The notes under the pieces were generated by a model. That model saw nothing but the letters and a program-made list of their open reading frames with translations, had not been told where the DNA came from and did not search any database. 64,000 nt of DNA from Nisaea acidiphila. Lineage in GTDB: Bacteria; Pseudomonadota; Alphaproteobacteria; Thalassobaculales; Thalassobaculaceae. A program made the position numbers and the translations under genes. Position 1 is the first letter of the stretch. Each line of letters opens with the position of its first letter. Location of the stretch: the NCBI RefSeq assembly GCF_024662015.1, contig NZ_CP102480.1, forward strand, positions 2,018,501 through 2,082,500, in the 5' to 3' direction. Positions 44,622 to 52,951 of this stretch are shown piece after piece.

Positions 44622-45458
44622 ATGACCGACCGCCCGTTCGTTCCGAATGCCAACGAGGATTTCGCCCCCGTCCCGACCGTCCGCCGAGTCGGACCGGTGA
44701 ACTGGATCGGGGTCTGGACGCTTTACGAGAAGGAGGTCCGCCGTTTCCTCAAGGTGATCACGCAGACCGTGTTCGCCCCGGTTGTGACCTCCCTGCTCTT
44801 TCTCGCGATCTTCACGCTCGCCCTGCAGCGCTCGATCGATCTCGGAAACGGCATCAGCTATTCCGAGTTTCTCGCACCGGGACTCGTGGTCATGGCGATG
44901 ATGCAGAACGCCTTCGCGAACACCTCCTCCTCGATCATGATCTCCAAGGTCCAGGGCAATATCGTCGACGTGCTGATGCCGCCGCTCGGGCCGGGAGAAC
45001 TGCTCGCCGCCTTTGCGCTCGGCGGCGTCACCCGCGGCCTGATCGTCGGCACGTCGACCGTCATAACCATGGCGTTCGCGGTCGGCTTCCACGCCGCGCA
45101 CTGGCCGGTCGCGATCTTCTTCGCGCTCTCCGCTTCGCTCGCCATGTCCCTGATCGGCATCGCTGCCGGCATGTGGTCGGGGAAGTTCGATCACCTCTCC
45201 TCGGTGACCAACTTCGTCATCCAGCCGCTCGCCTTCCTCTCCGGCACCTTCTATTCGATCGACCGGCTGCCCGGGATCTGGAACCAGCTCGCGCACCTGA
45301 ACCCGTTCTTCTACATGATCGACGGCGTGCGCTACGGGCTGATCGGCTGGTCCGACACGAGCCCGCTGATCGGCGCCGCGGTGCTGACGGCGATGAACGC
45401 GGCCCTGATCGGGCTCTGCTACCTGCTGTTGAAGCGCGGCTACAAGATCAAGAGCTGA
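44622..45458 (+). CDS. ABC-2-type transporter permease (orphan)
   Basis: A 278-residue permease with about six membrane spans. The ABC-2 signature regions are GISYSEFLAPGLVVMAMMQNAF and FLSGTFYSIDRLPGIWNQL, followed by LNPFFYMIDGVRYGL. It resembles the permease halves of polysaccharide or drug exporters. No ATPase partner gene is adjacent; its 3' end overlaps the convergent sulfotransferase gene by 11 bp. The partner must be encoded elsewhere. Confidence 0.88.
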   Translation: MTDRPFVPNANEDFAPVPTVRRVGPVNWIGVWTLYEKEVRRFLKVITQTVFAPVVTSLLFLAIFTLALQRSIDLGNGISYSEFLAPGLVVMAMMQNAFANTSSSIMISKVQGNIVDVLMPPLGPGELLAAFALGGVTRGLIVGTSTVITMAFAVGFHAAHWPVAIFFALSASLAMSLIGIAAGMWSGKFDHLSSVTNFVIQPLAFLSGTFYSIDRLPGIWNQLAHLNPFFYMIDGVRYGLIGWSDTSPLIGAAVLTAMNAALIGLCYLLLKRGYKIKS

Positions 45459-46185
45459 GCTCGCGGCGGTAGCGCTCGGCCCAGACGGCGCTTTCCGCGT
45501 CAGCGAGCTTTCCGGCCCGGATTTCCACCCTATCCGCAATCGCGGAATCGCGTCCGAGCGCGCGCAGCACCTTCGCCAGTTCCGCCCTCGGGTCGCGGCT
45601 GAGGTCGTCGTAATCGACGCGCACCGGCGCGATTCCGTGCGTCGCCAGCCAGTCCGTCCAGCCGGCATCCGCCGCCGTCAGACGGGCGACGAGATCCGCG
45701 AGTTGCGCGGAATCGTATTCGGCCGGTTTCGGTGGTGCCATCCGCTCCCTCTCCGAGCCGTCGGCATAGCGGTGCCAGAGACCCGTCTGCTGCGCCTTCA
45801 GATAGGAGATCGCCTGCGCCACCTTGTCCGACCGCGTCAGGTGCACGTAGAGGACGCGCCCGAAGGCTCGCTCAAGTCGCTCCGGTGCGCCGGGAAGCCC
45901 CGGATGGATACACTCGAGCGCGGAATCGAGTTCGCCCAGCGTCTCCCACATGATGCGCACGGCGAAGATACCGGTATCTCCGGTACCCTGGCGGATCACG
46001 GCCTCGAGATAGGCCCCGTCGATCTCGGGCGACGGAAGTCCGAATTCCTCCGCATATCCGGCGAGGTCTTCGCGCCGGAAGAAGGAGTGCGGATTCCCCG
46101 CGACGCCAGTCCCGGCGAGGAGGTCGCAGAACAGCGTGCTGCCGGAGCGCGGAGCCGAGCAGAGAACGAGGGACTGGTAGGTCAT
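45448..46185 (-). CDS. Stf0-family sulfotransferase
   Basis: About 245 residues. LVLCSAPRSGSTLFCDLLAGTG is the PAPS 5'-phosphate loop of the Stf0 (trehalose 2-sulfotransferase-like) family, and VLYVHLTRSDKVAQAISY is the 3'-phosphate loop; the end has VDYDDLSRDPRAELAKVL. The start ATG at 46185 gives the usual N-terminus MTYQSLVL. The acceptor sugar or lipid is unknown. The 3' end overlaps the ABC-2 permease gene. Confidence 0.87.
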   Translation of the reverse strand: MTYQSLVLCSAPRSGSTLFCDLLAGTGVAGNPHSFFRREDLAGYAEEFGLPSPEIDGAYLEAVIRQGTGDTGIFAVRIMWETLGELDSALECIHPGLPGAPERLERAFGRVLYVHLTRSDKVAQAISYLKAQQTGLWHRYADGSERERMAPPKPAEYDSAQLADLVARLTAADAGWTDWLATHGIAPVRVDYDDLSRDPRAELAKVLRALGRDSAIADRVEIRAGKLADAESAVWAERYRRELSS

Positions 46186-46370
46186 TGTGCGGCCTTGCGG
46201 GATGACTTCGGTTCCGCGAATAGAACATCCCTGGCCCAGGTACACAGCCCCGACCTCCACCGGCGGGCCCGATTGGCTTGCCCCTGTTGCCCGACGGGCA
46301 CAAAACCGCTGGTCCCTGCGGCGCCGTCTGCTATTTTGCGCCGATTACGGTTCATTTGGCGGAAGAGACC

Positions 46371-47528
46371 ATGCCCGCAGACGCGACAGCACAGGCGCCC
46401 GAGAGCGGCGCCGCGTCCCCGCGCGAAAAGCGCAGCACCGGGATTCTGCCGAGCCAGACGATCCGCGAGATGATCGCGAAGGGCGAGATCGCGACCACGA
46501 TCCCGGTGATCGACGGACAGATCCAGCCCTCCAGCATCGACCTGCGGCTCGGCAAGAAAGCCTATCGGGTGCGCGCCAGCTTCCTGCCGGGGCGCGGCGC
46601 GACGGTGAAGCAGCGGCTCGACACGCTCTCCATGCACGAGATCGACCTGACCGAGGGTGCGGTGCTGGAGAAGGGCTGCGTCTATATCGCGCCGCTGCTG
46701 GAAAGCGTCTCGCTTCCGGCCAAGGTCTCCGGCACGGCGAACCCGAAAAGCTCGACCGGGCGGCTCGACATCTTCACCCGCCTGATCACCGACTACGGCA
46801 CCGAGTTCGAGAGCGTGCCCGAGGGCTACGAGGGCCCGCTCTATTCGGAGATCAGCCCGCGCACCTTCAGCGTGCTGGCCCGCACCGGCTCGCGCCTCAA
46901 CCAGCTCCGTTTCCGCCGCGGCAATCCTGTTGCGAGCGACGCTGCGATGCGCCGCCTGCAGGACAGCGTCAAGCTGGTGCACGGCCAGGAAGCCGACATC
47001 AAGGAGGGCGTCGCGGTCAGCGTCGACCTCACCGGCGACCCGGAGACCGGGCTCATCGGCTACAAGGCGAAGCAGCATACCGGCCTGATCGATATCGACC
47101 GGCCGGGCGGCTACGAGATCGCCGATTTCTGGGAGCCGCTCTATCGCCAGAAGGACCGCCCGGCGGAGCTGGTGCTGGACCCGGACGAGTTCTACATCCT
47201 CGCCTCGAAGGAATATGTCTCGGTTCCGCTCGACTATGCCGCCGAAATGCGCGCCTACGACACGCGGGTTGGCGAGTTCCGGGTGCATTACGCGGGCTTC
47301 TTCGATCCCGGCTTCGGCATGCCGGAGGCCGGCGGCGAGGCGACACGCGGCGTGCTAGAAGTACGTTCCCACGACGTGCCTTTCGTCATCACCGACGGAC
47401 AGGTGGTCTGCCGCCTGGTCTATGAGCCGCTGACCGAGGTCCCGGACAAGATCTACGGCGCCGGCGGCATCGGCTCGAACTATCAGGGCCAGGGCCTGAA
47501 GCTCGGAAAACATTTCCGCAACGGCTGA
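46371..47528 (+). CDS. dcd: 2'-deoxycytidine 5'-triphosphate deaminase, long double-domain form
   Basis: A 385-residue protein of the alphaproteobacterial dCTP deaminase type (two dUTPase/Dcd-like repeats rather than one). First half: ILPSQTIREMIAKGEI, IDGQIQPSSIDLRLG, SGTANPKSSTGRLDIFTRLITDYG; second half: GEFRVHYAGFFDPGFG and VICRLVYEPLTEVP-like VVCRLVYEPL. Makes dUTP from dCTP for thymidylate synthesis. ATG 46371 follows GGAAGAGACC. Confidence 0.9.
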   Translation: MPADATAQAPESGAASPREKRSTGILPSQTIREMIAKGEIATTIPVIDGQIQPSSIDLRLGKKAYRVRASFLPGRGATVKQRLDTLSMHEIDLTEGAVLEKGCVYIAPLLESVSLPAKVSGTANPKSSTGRLDIFTRLITDYGTEFESVPEGYEGPLYSEISPRTFSVLARTGSRLNQLRFRRGNPVASDAAMRRLQDSVKLVHGQEADIKEGVAVSVDLTGDPETGLIGYKAKQHTGLIDIDRPGGYEIADFWEPLYRQKDRPAELVLDPDEFYILASKEYVSVPLDYAAEMRAYDTRVGEFRVHYAGFFDPGFGMPEAGGEATRGVLEVRSHDVPFVITDGQVVCRLVYEPLTEVPDKIYGAGGIGSNYQGQGLKLGKHFRNG

Positions 47529-47591
47529 ATTTCTGCCGTTTTTCCGCTATCATCGCGTGCATCCGGAACCGCCTCGTTGGAGGAATGCCGC

Positions 47592-47942
47592 ATGCCGAAC
47601 CTGACCGCCCCCACCACCGTTAACCTGCCCAAGGTAAACCTGCCTCTCTCGGGCGACGTCACCCAGGCGATCAATCCCTGGAAATGGGTGTTCGACTGGG
47701 CCGGAAGCACCTTCAGCCTGATCAACGTCAATCTCGGCCGCTCGGCGAACCCCGAGCTGGAACAGGAGATCCTGGAGGAGGTCGGCTCCTACGGCCGCCA
47801 GCTCGGCCGGATCGGCGAAGCGATGCAGGTGCTGGTCGACAGGCTGGACCGCTCCACGCTGACGACGGAAGAACGGCATGCCATCGAGGCCTTCGAGGTG
47901 CAGCTCCGGGAAATCAACGAGCTGAAGGGACGCCAGCGTTGA
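47592..47942 (+). CDS. Hypothetical protein (116 residues)
   Basis: Not recognised. The first 45 residues are hydrophobic/beta-like (MPNLTAPTTVNLPKVNLPL, WKWVFDWAGSTFSLINVNL), and the remainder is a long amphipathic helix region with many Glu, Arg and Leu (EQEILEEVGSYGRQLGRIGE, LDRLDRSTLTTEERHAIEAF), probably coiled coil. GGAGGAATG lies just upstream of the ATG at 47592. It follows dcd by 63 bp on the same strand and may be co-transcribed. No signal peptide. Confidence 0.6.
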   Translation: MPNLTAPTTVNLPKVNLPLSGDVTQAINPWKWVFDWAGSTFSLINVNLGRSANPELEQEILEEVGSYGRQLGRIGEAMQVLVDRLDRSTLTTEERHAIEAFEVQLREINELKGRQR

Positions 47943-47996
47943 ATAACCTTCAACAAACTCCACTACCTATAATTATATTATTATCCAATAATTACC

Positions 47997-48018
47997 GTAT
48001 GGCGAAATTAAACCATAC
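47997..48018. repeat. Inverted repeat in AT-rich promoter region before the DUF2235 gene
   Basis: GTATGG (47997-48002) and CCATAC (48013-48018) are separated by 10 nt. They lie in a 118-bp stretch (47943-48060) of unusually AT-rich sequence containing ATAATTATATTATTATCC. It may be the operator or promoter of the downstream hydrolase gene. Directly seen; function inferred. Confidence 0.35.
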
Positions 48019-48060
48019 AAGCTCATAACCCGACTTCACTCGGATTCAATGGAGGCAAGA

Positions 48061-49173
48061 ATGGCGAAGAAAAAGACGATCATCCTCTGTTTCGACGGCA
48101 CCTCGAACCACCCGCGCGACGCCAGGCAGGAACGCAAATGGTTCGGCCGGGGCGAAATTCGCGACAACGGAATCACCAACGTCCTCAAGCTGCATGCATT
48201 ATTCGGCGGAAACCTGAAGAACAAGCCATCGAACCTGCCCGGCATGGCAAACCAGCGGAGCTTCTACTATTCCGGCGTAGGGACGTACGGCAATCGGCTC
48301 CAGCGCATGTTCAATGCCGGATTCGCCCCTTCGAACATGGACGTAGCAACGATCATGTTCCATGCCGGAGAGGATCTGAGACAAGCCTATAAGAAAGGTG
48401 ACGAGCTGATCATCGTCGGCTTCAGCCGTGGGGCGGCGATTGCACGGAAATTCGCCTCGCGTCTACCCCGATTTCTGCCGGCCGCCACCAAAAACTGCAT
48501 CACGTTGATGGCAGTATTCGACACAGTCGCATCCATCGGCGTGCCAAATCTAGACGATTTGGAAAAGCCGGTATCGGACGTCGTCTTCGAAGACAGCGTC
48601 ATTTCCCCCTACATTAAGGAAGCGGTGCATCTGGTGTCTCTCGATGACAGTCGTATTGCCTTCCATCCGGTCTTGATGGCCCGTGAGCCGCGGGTCACGG
48701 AGGTCTGGTTCGCGGGCGCTCATTCGGACGTCGGCGGCGGATTCTGGAGAGACGGTTTATCCGATATAGCGCTTTCCCACATGATGACGGAGATTTCCCA
48801 GCGCACCGACGCCGTTTTCACCACTCCCGACAAGGTGGATTTCGACGGACTGAAGCACGAAGATGAATACAAGATCGATTTCGAGGATCTGGACCTGAAG
48901 CCGAATGTCCATGGGCAGTCCCATCAGCAGGACAGATGGGGGCCGATCGAAGAAATGACTCTCGAAACAAGGAGCCCACGCGTGGTGTTCCCCGAAGCGC
49001 CTCAGGAGGGGGCGGAAACTTCGGTCCTGCTGCACCAATCTGTCGTTGATCGGATCAAGAAAGTCGTCGACTACCGGCCTAAAGCCTTGAAAGGGGTCCG
49101 CCACCGCCTCGTCGCCGAGGCGGGTAGCGTCGGCAAGAAAGAGCATCTGGGGCTGGTCGGCCACATCTCCTGA
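48061..49173 (+). CDS. DUF2235 alpha/beta hydrolase (Tle1-like phospholipase domain)
   Basis: A 370-residue hydrolase. LCFDGTSNHP near the N-terminus and ELIIVGFSRGAAIARKFA with nucleophile serine (GFSRGA) are the DUF2235 signature; AVFDTVASIG and FAGAHSDVGGGF are also typical, supplying probable acid and His positions. In type VI secretion, DUF2235 proteins are phospholipase effectors (Tle1), but here no vgrG, adaptor or immunity gene is seen nearby. The start ATG at 48061 follows GGAGGCAAG. The promoter region is AT-rich. May be a housekeeping lipid hydrolase or an acquired gene. Confidence 0.78.
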   Translation: MAKKKTIILCFDGTSNHPRDARQERKWFGRGEIRDNGITNVLKLHALFGGNLKNKPSNLPGMANQRSFYYSGVGTYGNRLQRMFNAGFAPSNMDVATIMFHAGEDLRQAYKKGDELIIVGFSRGAAIARKFASRLPRFLPAATKNCITLMAVFDTVASIGVPNLDDLEKPVSDVVFEDSVISPYIKEAVHLVSLDDSRIAFHPVLMAREPRVTEVWFAGAHSDVGGGFWRDGLSDIALSHMMTEISQRTDAVFTTPDKVDFDGLKHEDEYKIDFEDLDLKPNVHGQSHQQDRWGPIEEMTLETRSPRVVFPEAPQEGAETSVLLHQSVVDRIKKVVDYRPKALKGVRHRLVAEAGSVGKKEHLGLVGHIS

Positions 49174-49298
49174 ACCCTGTTCTCAGACCGACACCATAAG
49201 CAAACACGGCGCGACATCCGCATATGTTGCAATGCCATTGTCGCGCCGTGTTGCAAATTTGATTATCGGCCGGAAGCCTCGGCTTCGGACCCTACCGG

Positions 49299-49469
49299 TC
49301 AGACCGTGATGTTTACCCCGCCGGAGGACGCGGCCTGCGCGCCATTCGACTGGGCGATCTGCTTTGCCGTTTCGACGGCACTGCTGACAACCTGGGCCTG
49401 AACAATCTGCTGCTGCTTGTCCGCGCGGAACGCGAAGATCGCGAGCGAGTTACCTACCGGTGATGTCAT
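49299..49469 (-). CDS. Hypothetical small protein (56 residues)
   Basis: Starts at ATG 49469 with GGAGTCCGCCC upstream. The product begins MTSPVGNSLAIFAFRADKQQ and continues as an alanine-, glutamine- and valine-rich helix ending in SSGGVNITV. No membrane span or known motif. An upstream in-frame extension to 49574 is possible but lacks a ribosome site. Short length and opposite orientation make it a moderate call. Confidence 0.5.
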   Translation of the reverse strand: MTSPVGNSLAIFAFRADKQQQIVQAQVVSSAVETAKQIAQSNGAQAASSGGVNITV

Positions 49470-49694
49470 GGGCGGACTCCTTTCTGGCACTTCCGCTTTT
49501 CCAACACCGGGAATATAGGGGCTCCGGCTTAAGGAGTCATGAAGGATCGTATTGGATTTTATGGGCTTTCCCACAGAATTGTCCGAACCTCGCTAAGAAT
49601 TGGCGCGTCAAAATCCCGGCTTCGACTCCGCTATGCCGCTGACGCCCCACATTCCCCTTGGCGTTCCCCGGATTCCGTGCTTTTTTCGCTTTCC

Positions 49695-49730
49695 GGCGGC
49701 GCCGGGGTTCGGTGCCGCCATTTCTTTTTC
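49695..49730 (+). terminator. Terminator-like hairpin in the argD leader (possible attenuator)
   Basis: GGCGGCGCCG (49695-49704) pairs with CGGTGCCGCC (49710-49719) in a 10-bp stem with one G-U pair and a GGGTT loop. ATTTCTTTTTC follows. It lies 15 bp before the argD start at 49745. The T run is on the plus strand only, so it acts in the argD direction. No upstream gene on the plus strand needs it, since the DUF2235 gene ends over 500 bp away. Confidence 0.6.
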
Positions 49731-49744
49731 TCAGGAGAGGAACG

Positions 49745-50920
49745 TTGGTTACCACGGTGATGCCCACTTACGGGCGTATAGATATCGCTTTCGAGCGGGG
49801 GGAAGGTCCTTATCTGTACAGCACCGAAGGCCGACGATTCCTCGATTTCGCCTCGGGGATCGCGACCAACTCGCTGGGCCATGCGCATCCCCATCTCGTC
49901 GAGACCCTGAAGCAGCAGTCGGAAAAGCTCTGGCACGTTTCCAACCTCTACGAGGTGCCGGAACAGAAGCGGCTCGCCGACCGGCTGGTCGCGAACTCCT
50001 TCGCCGACACGGTCTTCTTCGCCAATTCCGGCGCGGAGGCCAACGAAGGCGCGCTGAAGATCGCCCGCAAGTACCAGTGGGAGCGCGGCGCGAAGGAGCG
50101 GCAGGAGATCGTCTGCTGCACCTCGGCCTTCCACGGCCGCACGCTGACCACGCTCTCGGCCGGCGATAACGAAACCTACCGGACCGGCTTCGGCCCGCGT
50201 CCGGAAGGCTTCCGCCATGTCGCCTTCGGCAACATGAACGAGATGCGCGAGGCGATGGGCCCCAAGACCGCGGCGATCCTGGTCGAGCCGATCCAGGGCG
50301 AGGGCGGCATCAACACAGCCGATGTCGAGTATCTGAAGGCGCTGCGCCAAGCGGCGGACGAGTTCGACGCGCTGCTGATCTTCGACGAGATCCAGTGCGG
50401 CATGGGCCGGACCGGCAAGCTCTGGGCCTATGAATGGGCCGGGGTGGAGCCGGACATCATGACGCTGGCCAAGGGCCTCGGCGGAGGTTTCCCCGTCGGC
50501 GCCATCCTCGCCTCCGAGAAGGCCGCCTCCGGCATGGCGCCGGGGACCCACGGCTCGACCTTCGGCGGCAACCCGCTGGCAATGGCGGTCGCGAACGCGG
50601 TGCTTGACGTGCTTCTCGAGCCCGGCCTGCTCGACCGCGTGGCGAAACTCGGTGATATCTTCCGGACCCGCCTCGTAGAGATCGCGGCGCGTCATCCGAA
50701 GGTCATCGCCGAGGTGAAAGGCAAGGGCCTGATGATCGGGCTGTCCTGCGTGGTCACGAATGCGGACCTTCAGGGCAAGCTGCGCGAGGCCGGTCTCCTG
50801 ACCGTCGGCGCGGCCGGCAATGTGCTCCGCATCCTGCCGCCGCTGATCATCGACGAAAGCCATGTCGCGGAAGCCTGCGACATCATCGAAAAAGTCTGCG
50901 CGGGTATGGACGCCGGATAG
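49745..50920 (+). CDS. argD: Acetylornithine aminotransferase
   Basis: About 391 residues, a class III PLP aminotransferase of arginine biosynthesis. Motifs: SGIATNSLGHAHPHLVE, FFANSGAEANEGALKIAR (phosphate loop), LIFDEIQCGMGRTGKLWAYE, and MTLAKGLGGGFPVGAIL with the PLP lysine. The start is probably the TTG at 49745 (VTTVMPTYG) after AGGAGAGG; ATG 49760 and GTG 49757 are alternatives. argF follows 63 bp downstream in the common argD-argF-hslO order. Confidence 0.94.
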   Translation: MVTTVMPTYGRIDIAFERGEGPYLYSTEGRRFLDFASGIATNSLGHAHPHLVETLKQQSEKLWHVSNLYEVPEQKRLADRLVANSFADTVFFANSGAEANEGALKIARKYQWERGAKERQEIVCCTSAFHGRTLTTLSAGDNETYRTGFGPRPEGFRHVAFGNMNEMREAMGPKTAAILVEPIQGEGGINTADVEYLKALRQAADEFDALLIFDEIQCGMGRTGKLWAYEWAGVEPDIMTLAKGLGGGFPVGAILASEKAASGMAPGTHGSTFGGNPLAMAVANAVLDVLLEPGLLDRVAKLGDIFRTRLVEIAARHPKVIAEVKGKGLMIGLSCVVTNADLQGKLREAGLLTVGAAGNVLRILPPLIIDESHVAEACDIIEKVCAGMDAG

Positions 50921-50983
50921 GCGCCCCGCCGGCTCTCTCGCGGGAGAGCCGGCCGCTTCCGCCATCGACGACGGAAATCAAAA

Positions 50984-51886
50984 ATGAGCGACCTCAACCA
51001 TTTCCTCGATCTCGACCAGATCGATTCCCTCACCCTTCGGGCCATCGTGGATGAAGGCCTGGCGATGAAGCGCGGCGACGCCGGCACCGACAAACCGCTG
51101 GCCGGCAAGACGCTTGCCATGATCTTCGAGAAGCCCTCGACCCGGACCCGCGTCTCGTTCGAAGTCGGCATGAAGCAGCTCGGCGGCGATGTGGTGGTGC
51201 TGAACGCCGGAGACCTGCAGCTCGGCCGCGGCGAGACCGTGGCGGATACCGCTCGCGTGCTCTCGCGCTATGTCGACTGCATCATGATGCGGACCTTCAG
51301 CGCCGAGAATATCCGCGAGATGTCCGAGCACGCCACGGTCCCGGTCATCAACGGCCTGACCGACGCCTCCCATCCCTGCCAGCTGATGGCCGACGTGATG
51401 GCCTTCGAGGAGCATCGCGGCCCGATCCGCGGTAAGGTCGTGGCCTGGAGCGGCGACGGCAACAACATGGCCTCCTCCTGGATCCACGCCGCCGCCAAGT
51501 TCGGCTTCGAGCTCCGCATCGCCTGCCCGCCGGAGCGCAGCCCCGACCCGGCGCTGTTCGCCTGGGCCGAACAGAATGGCGGCAAGGTGACCCTGACGCA
51601 CGATCCGGAAGCGGCCGTCGCGGGCGCGGACTGCGTCGTCACGGATACATGGGTCTCCATGGGCGACGACACCTCGAATGCACACAACCAGCTGGCACCC
51701 TTCCAGGTCACCGAGACCCTGATGGCGAAGGCGAAGCCCGACGCGGTCTTCATGCATTGCCTGCCGGCGCACCGCGAGGAGGAAGTCACCTCGGCGGTGA
51801 TCGACGGGCCGCAATCGATCGTCTTCGATGAGGCGGAGAACCGCCTGCATTCGCAGAAGGCGATCCTGCACTGGTGTCTCGCCTGA
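50984..51886 (+). CDS. argF: Ornithine carbamoyltransferase
   Basis: A 300-residue enzyme making citrulline from ornithine and carbamoyl phosphate. Signatures: [13 protein letters not shown] (carbamoyl phosphate), [15 protein letters not shown], and the ornithine loop [12 protein letters not shown]. Second gene of the argD-argF-hslO run. The ATG at 50984 begins [10 protein letters not shown]. Confidence 0.97.
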   Translation: MSDLNHFLDLDQIDSLTLRAIVDEGLAMKRGDAGTDKPLAGKTLAMIFEKPSTRTRVSFEVGMKQLGGDVVVLNAGDLQLGRGETVADTARVLSRYVDCIMMRTFSAENIREMSEHATVPVINGLTDASHPCQLMADVMAFEEHRGPIRGKVVAWSGDGNNMASSWIHAAAKFGFELRIACPPERSPDPALFAWAEQNGGKVTLTHDPEAAVAGADCVVTDTWVSMGDDTSNAHNQLAPFQVTETLMAKAKPDAVFMHCLPAHREEEVTSAVIDGPQSIVFDEAENRLHSQKAILHWCLA

Positions 51887-51917
51887 GCACCTTCCGCCTG
51901 AACACTGGGGACGCGAT

Positions 51918-52883
51918 ATGAGCCTCGCCGACATCTTCGCCGAATCCGGCCATGACGACCTGCTGCTGCCGTTCCAAGTCAATCCGTTCGGCCTGCGCGG
52001 GCGAATGGTGCGGCTGAACTCCGCGGTCAATACGATCCTCTCGCGCCACGATTACCCGGAGCCGGTCTCTCTCCTGCTCGGCGAGGTGATGACCATCGCG
52101 GTCTGCCTTGCGGGTGCGCTCAAATACGAAGGCGTCTTCTCCCTGCAGATCAAAGGCGACGGCCCGATCCGCAGCATGGTCGCCGACATCACGAGCGAGG
52201 GCCATCTGCGGGGCTATGCCGCCTTCGACGCCGAGGCCGCGACCGCAGCCGCGGAGGACGGCGAGGTTACCGTGCCCCGGTTGATCGGCGGCGGCTATAT
52301 CGCCTTCACGGTCGATCAGGGCGAGGATACGGAGCGCTACCAGGGCATCGTCCCGCTCTCCGGGCACACCCTCGCGGAATGCACCCACGCCTATTTCCGC
52401 CAGTCCGAGCAGCTCGAGACAGGCCTCAATATCGCCGTGCGCAAGGACGAGTTCGATGTCTGGCGGGCCGGCGCCCTGATGCTGCAGCGTATGCCGCTCG
52501 ATGGCGGTGACGCGCCGGAGCCGGGCAAGGCACGCCCGGTGCACGATCTGGATGCCTACGAGGACGCCTGGCGCACGGCCATGGTCATGTTGAGCAGCGC
52601 CAGCGCGGACGAACTCGCCGGCACCCGCGTCGCTCCCGACCGGCTGCTCTTCCGCCTGTTCCACGAGTCCGGCATCGTCGCCTATCCGGCGCAGCCGGTG
52701 GTCGAGCAGTGCCGCTGTTCTCAGGACCGGGTCGAGACAGTGCTCAAGTCCCTCAGCCCCGAGGAAGTGAAGGAGATGACGGTCGACGGGCTGGTCTCCG
52801 TCACCTGCGAGTTCTGCAAGTCCCACTGGGAGTACGACGAGCCCACACTGGCGCGGATGCGCGAGGACACCGCACCAAATTGA
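51918..52883 (+). CDS. hslO: Redox-regulated chaperone Hsp33
   Basis: A 321-residue cytoplasmic chaperone activated by oxidation. The C-terminal zinc switch is present as CRCSQDR ... CEFCKSHW. The N-terminal domain has FQVNPFGLRGRMVRLNSAV and LALLGEVMTIAVCLAGAL-like sequence. The start ATG at 51918 (MSLADIFAES) lies 31 bp after the argF stop; an upstream frame inside argF is a shadow. Conserved neighbour of argD-argF in alphaproteobacteria. A hairpin follows at 52895. Confidence 0.95.
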   Translation: MSLADIFAESGHDDLLLPFQVNPFGLRGRMVRLNSAVNTILSRHDYPEPVSLLLGEVMTIAVCLAGALKYEGVFSLQIKGDGPIRSMVADITSEGHLRGYAAFDAEAATAAAEDGEVTVPRLIGGGYIAFTVDQGEDTERYQGIVPLSGHTLAECTHAYFRQSEQLETGLNIAVRKDEFDVWRAGALMLQRMPLDGGDAPEPGKARPVHDLDAYEDAWRTAMVMLSSASADELAGTRVAPDRLLFRLFHESGIVAYPAQPVVEQCRCSQDRVETVLKSLSPEEVKEMTVDGLVSVTCEFCKSHWEYDEPTLARMREDTAPN

Positions 52884-52894
52884 TCACATTGCTG

Positions 52895-52919
52895 CCCCAT
52901 CTCTTGCGTTAGGATGGGG
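52895..52919 (+). terminator. Hairpin downstream of hslO
   Basis: CCCCATC (52895-52901) and GATGGGG (52913-52919) form a 7-bp stem with an 11-nt loop, followed by TTGCTG. The T tract is weak, so it may be a terminator or a leader structure of the lipoprotein gene at 52952. Confidence 0.4.
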
Positions 52920-52951
52920 TTGCTGACCGGTTCATATTCAAGGGGGTCCCG

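Noticed and set aside
48061-49173. Type VI secretion effector module
   Set aside because: No vgrG, PAAR, DUF4123 or immunity-like gene is nearby; only the DUF2235 domain itself supports it.
49539-49760. 73-codon plus-strand frame before argD as a full gene
   Set aside because: AAGGAG is too close to its ATG and it overlaps the argD start; kept only as a possible leader peptide in a finding.
49631-50965. Open frame of about 444 codons on the minus strand
   Set aside because: Antisense to argD, whose PLP motifs are clear.
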